The notes under the pieces were generated by a model that saw only the letters and a program-made list of their open reading frames with translations, was not told where the DNA came from and searched no databases. Position numbers and translations under genes: made by a program. A stretch of DNA of 30,113 bases from VMCP01 sp964645755. GTDB taxonomy: Bacteria > Bacteroidota > Bacteroidia > NS11-12g > UBA955. Within the stretch, counting starts at the first letter, position 1; each line of letters opens with the position of its first letter. The stretch is from the NCBI GenBank assembly GCA_964645755.1, contig CAZYBT010000022.1, positions 1 to 30,113 on the forward strand, given 5' to 3'. This document shows, piece by piece, positions 25,035-30,113 of this stretch.

Positions 25035-26081
25035 TCATCTATTTGTGTACATATTGTTGTAGTAATCTTGATAATTACCTGAGGTAACACTTTCCAACCA
25101 AGATTCATTTTCTAAATACCAATCGATGGTCTTCTCAAATCCTTGATCAAACGCAACACTTGGTTTCCAACCAAGTTCATTCTCCAATTTAGATGCATCA
25201 ATTGCATAACGGAAATCATGTCCAGCTCTGTCGGTAACGTACGTAATGAGTTTCGCTGACTCACCCGCTGCACGACCTAGTTTCACATCCATGATTTCGC
25301 AAAGCTTGTGAACCAAATCGATGTTCTTCCATTCATTATTACCTCCAATATTATACGTTTCTCCATTTTTTCCGTTATGAAAAATAATATCAATGGCTTT
25401 TGCATGATCATTCACCCACAACCAATCTCTAATGTTTTCGCCTTTGCCATAAACTGGCAAGGGTTTGTTATTCTTAATGTTATGAATCATTAAAGGAATC
25501 AACTTTTCCGGAAATTGATGACTCCCATAGTTATTAGAGCAATTGCTAATTACAACAGGTAACTTAAACGTTTCATGATAGGCCCTAACAAAATGATCAC
25601 TGCTCGCTTTGCTCGCACTATAAGGAGAATTTGGATCATATGGCGTATGCTCGGTGAATTTTCCCTCATCGCCCAATGTTCCATACACTTCATCGGTACT
25701 CACATGGTAAAAACGTCCTTCTTTTGTATTGCCATGTGCTTTGAATGCATTTAATAATATAACTGTACCCACAACATTTGTCATCACAAAATCAATTGGA
25801 TTGGTAATTGACCGATCTACATGGCTCTCGGCTGCCAAATGAATCACAGAGTGAATATCCCTCGATAAAAACAAGGCTTCAATTGCATTCTTATCTGTAA
25901 TATCACACTTTACAAACTCATAATTTTGAGCATGTTCAATATCTCTCAAATTTTCAAGGTTACCAGCATACGTTAAACTATCTAAGTTCAAAATATGGTA
26001 TTCCGGGTAACTTTCAACAAATCTTCTTACTACGTGAGAGCCAATAAATCCGGCACCTCCAGTGATTAATATATTTTTCAT
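25035..26081 (-). CDS. rmlB: dTDP-glucose 4,6-dehydratase
   Basis: A 348-residue NAD-dependent short-chain dehydrogenase-type enzyme that converts dTDP-glucose to dTDP-4-keto-6-deoxyglucose, the second step towards dTDP-rhamnose and other surface deoxysugars. The Rossmann motif GGAGFIG is at 8-14, the catalytic T-D-E (129-131) is in HVSTDEVYG, and the Y-x3-K pair is Y154/K158. NNYG and the substrate-binding PVYGKGENIRDW stretch are also family-specific. Its ATG overlaps the FKBP gene stop (ATGA). The rest of the rml pathway is not in this window, which is unusual since rmlA, C and D often cluster with it. Confidence 0.95.
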   Translation of the reverse strand: MKNILITGGAGFIGSHVVRRFVESYPEYHILNLDSLTYAGNLENLRDIEHAQNYEFVKCDITDKNAIEALFLSRDIHSVIHLAAESHVDRSITNPIDFVMTNVVGTVILLNAFKAHGNTKEGRFYHVSTDEVYGTLGDEGKFTEHTPYDPNSPYSASKASSDHFVRAYHETFKLPVVISNCSNNYGSHQFPEKLIPLMIHNIKNNKPLPVYGKGENIRDWLWVNDHAKAIDIIFHNGKNGETYNIGGNNEWKNIDLVHKLCEIMDVKLGRAAGESAKLITYVTDRAGHDFRYAIDASKLENELGWKPSVAFDQGFEKTIDWYLENESWLESVTSGNYQDYYNNMYTNR

Positions 26082-27019
26082 TTCAATACTTTTACATTAT
26101 AAATTTTAACGTACAAAGGCGCGTAACTCGGCACCCCAATTCTGCCATAAGCTCCAAAACCATGTCCTGAAGTTGTCACAAACTCTCCTATTTCTCCCTC
26201 GTTCACAAAAAATGGCAATTCGTCTAGAATTCTAAGTCCATTTAAAAACGCCATCTGTTCTGCCTTGTATTTTCTACCTTCTAAGCGACTATCAAAAATC
26301 AAATCCCCCTTCAATGTTGTTACATAAACGTCGAATTCTACCATTGAAACCTTAAAATGAATGGGAGGAATACTCAACAAATTAACAATTTTTGAAAATT
26401 CTCCAGTTTGATTATTTTTCACACGATATTTAATGCTCTGAAAGCTATCCAAAAGCCAATTTCCTCCATTTAAATGCTTCGCACAGTACTCATCAATTAG
26501 CTTATTTTCAGCCATAGCTCTATTTAAAATCTTTTCAGTTGTATATGCCTCATAATCTTGGGCATTTAAGATTTTATCTACATGAATGATAAACTTTGCA
26601 AATTGCCCACTCGGCAATAACTTAATTTTGTAATGATTCGAAATCTTTTGCTTTAAACTATCTGTTGAAATAACCACTTCCATAGTACTGCCTGGCTTTG
26701 CCAATTGCAAAGCTTCCATCATTTCATTTCTTGCTTCTATGGGATAAGGAATTTCCATCATGGTGTCTGATCCAAACGTATTTTGAATGGTGTCATTTTC
26801 AGGACCAACAATCATGTACTTGACCAAACAAAAATGATTTGGACCCAATTGCTCCTTCAATTCACCACCTTTTAAAAATCTGTATTTCAAGCCGTTTTCA
26901 GTGGTTGTGTATCCCCTAAAAATAAATTGGTATCCAACAATGGCAATGGTAATCAAAATCAAAGACAAACCCGTCCATTTTAATACCTTGTTATTGGGTA
27001 AAAAACGATTGATGCTCAT
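26078..27019 (-). CDS. Membrane-anchored peptidyl-prolyl isomerase with two FKBP-like domains (GldI-like)
   Basis: A 313-residue protein with a short cytoplasmic basic start, one membrane helix at about residues 14-34 and no lipobox cysteine, so it is probably tethered to the inner membrane with the rest in the periplasm. The C-terminal domain (about 222-313) is an FKBP fold: VEFDVYVTTLKGDLIFDS, then a G-x-G-x-Y-G loop (GHGFGAYGRIGVP). The active-site Phe-Asp and Tyr are kept, but the pocket Trp of FKBP12 is replaced by a Leu/Ile stretch. Residues of about 44-155 look like a second, degenerate FKBP copy. In Flavobacterium an FKBP called GldI supports gliding and T9SS; orthology here is plausible, not shown. 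It overlaps nrnA and rmlB by four bases each. Confidence 0.8.
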   Translation of the reverse strand: MSINRFLPNNKVLKWTGLSLILITIAIVGYQFIFRGYTTTENGLKYRFLKGGELKEQLGPNHFCLVKYMIVGPENDTIQNTFGSDTMMEIPYPIEARNEMMEALQLAKPGSTMEVVISTDSLKQKISNHYKIKLLPSGQFAKFIIHVDKILNAQDYEAYTTEKILNRAMAENKLIDEYCAKHLNGGNWLLDSFQSIKYRVKNNQTGEFSKIVNLLSIPPIHFKVSMVEFDVYVTTLKGDLIFDSRLEGRKYKAEQMAFLNGLRILDELPFFVNEGEIGEFVTTSGHGFGAYGRIGVPSYAPLYVKIYNVKVLK

Positions 27020-28038
27020 ATGTTATTTAACTCCTCCCGGTATAGTTTTATTGTTTCCTTAAATTTATTTATTGTTTGTTCCAATGTATCTTCACTTTGT
27101 CCACCGGCAGCATTCTTGTGACCACCACCGCTAAAATATTTTGCCGAATATTCATTCACCGCAAAATTTCCTTTGCTTCTAAAACTCATTTTTACCCGCT
27201 CAGTTCTATCGATAATTAAAACACTCATTACAACTCCCAAAATACTCAAACCAAAATTAACCAATCCTTCTGTATCGCCAGTTTTTACGTGAAACATCTC
27301 TAGTTCTTCTTTATTGAGGGACATTAGGGCCACCTTACCATCTTCAAGGAGTTCCATCTTGTGATAAAGGCAATAGCCAAATAATCGACTTCTATCGGGA
27401 CTAAAAACATCAAAAATTCTCTCGTGAATTTTGATATGCTGTGCTCCGTGTTCCATCAATCGGGCTGCAATCATGTGGGTTTTGGGCTTTGTATTGTTGT
27501 GCTGGAAATTTCCTGTATCTGTCATCAATCCAGTATAAAAGCAATCAGCCATTTCCTGAGTCACATAATCTGATCCAAAATTTTCTTCAATCCATTCAAA
27601 AACCAATTCACAAGTACTACTAGAATGGGTATCCCAATAAGTAAAATTAGAAAAACTCTCGGGTTCTAAGTGATGGTCTATCATCACCTTGTCTGCATTC
27701 ATTTTACCAATTAGTTCACCTAAATCATTGATTCTCGATAAGCGGTTAAAATCCAAGCAAAATACCAAATCTGTTTCACTCAATATCTCAGCAGCTTTGG
27801 CTTTATCATCTTCATAAATGATTACTTGATCATTTTGAGGTAACCAAAATAAAAATTCCGCATAATCGGTTGGTGTAATGACATAAACCTCATTGATCCA
27901 TTGTTGCAAAAACCCCAATAATCCAAGCGATGAGCCCATTGCATCTCCATCTGGTTTATGATGTGTTGTAATCACAGCGCGCTTATATTCGCGTGCTTTT
28001 AATTTTTCTACAAGGATATCTGTTGAATCTATTCTCAT
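27016..28038 (-). CDS. nrnA: DHH/DHHA1 family phosphoesterase (NrnA-like)
   Basis: A 340-residue cytosolic phosphoesterase of the NrnA type, which degrades very short RNA oligonucleotides and 3'-phosphoadenosine 5'-phosphate. The DHH domain has THHKPDGDAMGSS (metal Asp residues D30 and D32), FCLDFNRLSRI, the DHH motif itself in VMIDHHLEP, and TGLMTDTGNFQ. The C-terminal DHHA1 domain has the RNA/phosphate-binding glycine cluster FSGGGHKNAAGG. It is the first gene of a minus-strand run (nrnA, FKBP, rmlB, cysS, rsmE), starting eight bases after a promoter box that faces the M16 peptidase promoter. Pap phosphatase and nanoRNase activities cannot be separated by sequence alone. Confidence 0.92.
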   Translation of the reverse strand: MRIDSTDILVEKLKAREYKRAVITTHHKPDGDAMGSSLGLLGFLQQWINEVYVITPTDYAEFLFWLPQNDQVIIYEDDKAKAAEILSETDLVFCLDFNRLSRINDLGELIGKMNADKVMIDHHLEPESFSNFTYWDTHSSSTCELVFEWIEENFGSDYVTQEMADCFYTGLMTDTGNFQHNNTKPKTHMIAARLMEHGAQHIKIHERIFDVFSPDRSRLFGYCLYHKMELLEDGKVALMSLNKEELEMFHVKTGDTEGLVNFGLSILGVVMSVLIIDRTERVKMSFRSKGNFAVNEYSAKYFSGGGHKNAAGGQSEDTLEQTINKFKETIKLYREELNNI

Positions 28039-28046
28039 TACTTCTG

Positions 28047-28054
28047 CAAAAATA
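28047..28054 (-). promoter_or_regulatory. -7 promoter box of nrnA
   Basis: On the minus strand this reads TATTTTTG, an exact TAnnTTTG match, eight bases before the nrnA ATG. It is divergent from, and 14 bases away from, the M16 peptidase box at 28069-28076, so the two polymerase sites overlap. Confidence 0.5.
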
Positions 28055-28068
28055 CGGCAAACGATAGG

Positions 28069-28076
28069 TAAATTTG
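28069..28076 (+). promoter_or_regulatory. -7 promoter box of the M16 peptidase gene
   Basis: TAAATTTG is an exact match to TAnnTTTG, ending six bases before the ATG at 28083. The message would be nearly leaderless. Confidence 0.5.
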
Positions 28077-28082
28077 CATGCT

Positions 28083-29327
28083 ATGAGTGTTAAAGAATAT
28101 CAATTATATACGCTAGACAACGGTTTAAGGGTTGCATATCAAAAAATTCCTTCTACATTGTTGGTACATTGTGGCTTTATTATTCATGCTGGAAGCAGAA
28201 ATGACGGGTCTATTCCTGGACTCGCTCATGCACTTGAACATATGGTTTTCAAGGGAACTCAAAAAAGAAAAACCATTCACGTGCTCAATCACTTGGAAGT
28301 TGTTGGTGGCGAACTCAACGCTTTTACAACCAAAGAACTGACCGCTATTTACGCAACCACTGAAAAACGACATTTAAGTCGTGCCATAGATATTCTGTGC
28401 GATGTGACTTTCAGATCTTCATTGCCTTATTCAGAGTTAGTCAAAGAAAAAAAAGTAATCAAAGATGAAATCAACATGTATGTTGATACACCAGAGGAGA
28501 ATATTTACGATGAATTTCAAGAAATTGTTTTTGGCGATCACCCTCTCGCTCACAACATTCTCGGTACCGCAGAATCAGTTGATGCAGTTACACAAGAAGC
28601 CTTGAAGGCCTTTGTAAGCACTTATTATCAATATCCCAATATGGTTTTCTCTGTTGTAGGAAATGTTTCAATTGAAAAAGTAATTGCAAATTTGAACCGT
28701 TTTTTACCAGAAGAATCCCCTGAATCAATTTCAATTCCACAACATCAAAAATTAGCCATCAATTACCGTCCCTCAATACAAAAAAAAGAGAGTGACTTCA
28801 ACAATGCATATGCCATCATGGGAGTGCCTACCTTCGAAGAAGATCACCCAAACAGATTTGGATTGCTTTTATTGAACAACCTCCTTGGAGGACCAGGCAT
28901 GAACAGCCGTTTAAATTTATCTATTCGAGAAAAACATGGATATACTTATCATGTTGAAAGTGGTTATCAGGCATTTTCAGATGGTGGTTTGTTTCACTGT
29001 TATTTAAGTGCAGAGGAAAAATACATCGAAAAATCAATTGATCTCATAACCAAAGAATTGAAAAAACTTAAGGAAATCAAATTGGGAAAAGTTCAGTTGA
29101 GTCAAGCAAAAAATCAATTTATCGGACAAATTATCATGAGCAATGAGTCTCGAAACGGACTCATGATTCACATCGGAAAAGGAATTTTAAAGCACAACAA
29201 AGCTTTAAGCCTCCAAGAAACCATTCAAAAAATTAAAAACTTAACCGCAGAACAATTGTTAAGTATTGCGAATGAAGTTTTTGACTTTGAAAACTTCAGT
29301 CACTTGCAATATTTACCAGAAAAATGA
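28083..29327 (+). CDS. M16 family zinc peptidase (insulinase/processing-peptidase type)
   Basis: A 414-residue M16B-type peptidase with the inverted zinc motif H49-x2-E52-H53 (HALEH) and the downstream glutamate-containing stretch KVIKDEINMYVDTPEE expected about 75 residues later. This is a catalytic rather than an inactive subunit. The second half contains the R/Y pair region seen in active members (LNLSIREKHGYTYHVESGY). I start at the ATG at 28083 rather than the in-frame TTG at 28074, because that TTG is the end of the -7 box. No signal peptide is visible, so it is probably cytoplasmic. Its stop overlaps the start of the next gene (ATGA). Substrate unknown; small peptides are usual for the family. 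Confidence 0.92.
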   Translation: MSVKEYQLYTLDNGLRVAYQKIPSTLLVHCGFIIHAGSRNDGSIPGLAHALEHMVFKGTQKRKTIHVLNHLEVVGGELNAFTTKELTAIYATTEKRHLSRAIDILCDVTFRSSLPYSELVKEKKVIKDEINMYVDTPEENIYDEFQEIVFGDHPLAHNILGTAESVDAVTQEALKAFVSTYYQYPNMVFSVVGNVSIEKVIANLNRFLPEESPESISIPQHQKLAINYRPSIQKKESDFNNAYAIMGVPTFEEDHPNRFGLLLLNNLLGGPGMNSRLNLSIREKHGYTYHVESGYQAFSDGGLFHCYLSAEEKYIEKSIDLITKELKKLKEIKLGKVQLSQAKNQFIGQIIMSNESRNGLMIHIGKGILKHNKALSLQETIQKIKNLTAEQLLSIANEVFDFENFSHLQYLPEK

Positions 29328-29944
29328 GTCAAAAAATCAGAAAACTCATCGAGCAAGGAGAAGGTGTAAATTTAGACTTTAAACAGATTGTCCAAAACCC
29401 ATCTAAAATTGCAAAATCGATGGTGAGCTTTGCCAATACCCATGGTGGTATTTTGCTGATTGGAGTTCGCGACAATGGCTCAATTGCGGGTATCAAAGCC
29501 GAAGAGGAATTTCATATGATTGATTTAGCAGCTTCATTCTATGCCAAACCAGAAGTGAAGTTTTCGGTAGAGCCACATATTGTTGAAGGCAAAACTGTAC
29601 TTTTAGTGGACATTCCCATTGGTGCAAACCAACCATATTACGCCAAAGGAGAAGATGAGAAATGGTGGGTATACGTTCGAGTGAATGATAAATGCATCCT
29701 CGCTTCAAAAACCACCGTAGACTTCATGCATGCAAAAAAACACGCCGCAAAAGTTACACTGGGAAAAATTGAACAGAGTATTTTATCTTTCTTGAGGGAC
29801 AAAGAACGAGCAACACAAGCTGAATTATGCAAAGCATTCAACATGGGAAATAGAAGAATCGGACGAATTTTAGTCGATTTAATGCGCATTCAAGCGATTA
29901 GAAGCCATACTTTCGAAAAAACGGAATTCTATACTCTTTTCTAA
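29324..29944 (+). CDS. AlbA_2 (Schlafen-type) putative DNA-binding protein with C-terminal winged helix
   Basis: A 206-residue protein whose first 130 or so residues are an AlbA_2/Schlafen-like domain: an N-terminal EGVNLDFKQ element, SFANTHGGILLIGVRDNG, then GIKAEEEFHMI, strands such as TVLLVDIPIG, and WVYVRVND. The C-terminal 60 residues (GKIEQSILSFLRDKERATQAELCKAF) look like a winged-helix domain. Such proteins are often annotated as ATP-binding or transcriptional regulators; I see no Walker motif. It overlaps the M16 peptidase stop by four bases (ATGA), so its translation is coupled to the peptidase. Regulation or nucleic-acid binding is likely, but the target is not known. It ends before the sod terminator. 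Confidence 0.8.
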   Translation: MSQKIRKLIEQGEGVNLDFKQIVQNPSKIAKSMVSFANTHGGILLIGVRDNGSIAGIKAEEEFHMIDLAASFYAKPEVKFSVEPHIVEGKTVLLVDIPIGANQPYYAKGEDEKWWVYVRVNDKCILASKTTVDFMHAKKHAAKVTLGKIEQSILSFLRDKERATQAELCKAFNMGNRRIGRILVDLMRIQAIRSHTFEKTEFYTLF

Positions 29945-29952
29945 TTTGAGCA

Positions 29953-29983
29953 CAAAAAAAGCCGCGAAATGAACTTCGCGGCT
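29953..29983 (-). terminator. Intrinsic terminator of the superoxide dismutase gene
   Basis: AGCCGCGAA (29960-29968) pairs exactly with TTCGCGGCT (29975-29983) around a six-base loop. On the minus strand it is followed by seven T. It lies 21 bases after the sod stop and may also slow plus-strand transcription from the AlbA_2 gene, though no T-run follows in that direction. Confidence 0.88.
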
Positions 29984-30004
29984 ATAATATTTAAATGGCT
30001 GGTA

Positions 30005-30113
30005 TTATTTTGTAGCCTCTGCAAACAATTCAGAAACTTTATTCCAATTCACCACGTTCCAAAATGCACCGATATAATCTGGTCTGCGGTTCTGATAATG
30101 CAAATAATAAGCA
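30005..30113 (-). CDS. sod: Superoxide dismutase (Fe/Mn type), C-terminal 35 residues, cut by window edge
   Basis: Only the end of the gene is inside the window; it continues beyond 30113. The 35 residues read A-Y-Y-L-H-Y-Q-N-R-R-P-D-Y, then GAFWNVVNW, and end FAEATK. The AYYL-YQNRRPDY and NVVNW patterns are the highly conserved C-terminal part of iron/manganese superoxide dismutases, which convert superoxide to oxygen and hydrogen peroxide. The metal ligands Asp and the last His lie just upstream, outside the window, so the metal type cannot be judged. A strong terminator follows the stop. The family call is firm despite the short length. Confidence 0.88.
   Translation of the reverse strand, partial: AYYLHYQNRRPDYIGAFWNVVNWNKVSELFAEATK

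Noticed and set aside
25028..25108. In-frame N-terminal extension of cysS
   Set aside because: It would overlap the 3' end of rmlB and is not part of any cysteinyl-tRNA synthetase; the ATG at 25027 matches the family start.
1..30113. Mobile elements, phage genes, tRNA or rRNA genes
   Set aside because: I looked for transposases, integrases, phage structural proteins, flanking inverted repeats and tRNA-like cloverleafs and saw none that could be supported.

Overview
The window comes from an AT-rich chromosome of the phylum Bacteroidota. The evidence is a 1056-residue secreted protein ending in a type IX secretion (T9SS) sorting domain, promoters of the Bacteroidota form TTG-N19-TAnnTTTG, and almost no Shine-Dalgarno sequences. 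The gene families also fit: ExbB/ExbD, a PagL-like outer-membrane deacylase, a membrane-anchored FKBP resembling GldI, and an RsuA/RluB synthase with a glycine/arginine-rich head. I cannot name the class or genus. There are no rRNA, tRNA, CRISPR, transposon or prophage genes, so this looks like ordinary chromosome of mostly core and envelope genes, and I see no obvious new defence or mobile system.

Layout. 13-2459: a SAM-dependent O-methyltransferase runs tail-to-tail into a MarR regulator, which is divergent from kynureninase. 2608-4698: ftsH, with a hairpin in its leader and a strong bidirectional terminator behind it. 4853-9951 (minus): an MsbA-type exporter and the large Calx-beta/OB-fold T9SS protein, each with its own promoter. 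10029-10709 (minus): a ComF-like protein. 10806-15710 (plus): an exporter, a TPR protein and a probable outer-membrane protein packed with 3- and 12-base gaps; this is the best candidate for an uncharacterised envelope module. 15700-18053 (minus): exbB, exbD and a PagL-like gene with a terminator-shaped hairpin inside its first codons. 18125-21772 (minus): rluB-like (19 copies of a 33-bp coding repeat), purD and a DUF502 gene. 21819-22691 (minus): a zinc-ribbon protein and ssb. 22859-28038 (minus): a tightly packed series nrnA, FKBP, rmlB, cysS, rsmE. 28083-29944 (plus): an M16 peptidase overlapping an AlbA_2-domain gene. 30005-30113 (minus): the C-terminal end of a superoxide dismutase.

The most general observation concerns expression. 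At about seven genes the promoter -7 box lies only 4 to 8 bases before the start codon, including TTG and GTG starts, which predicts leaderless or nearly leaderless mRNAs. No stretch of more than 300 bases lacks a gene; the largest gaps (148, 154, 123 and 167 bases) hold promoters, terminators or nothing recognisable.
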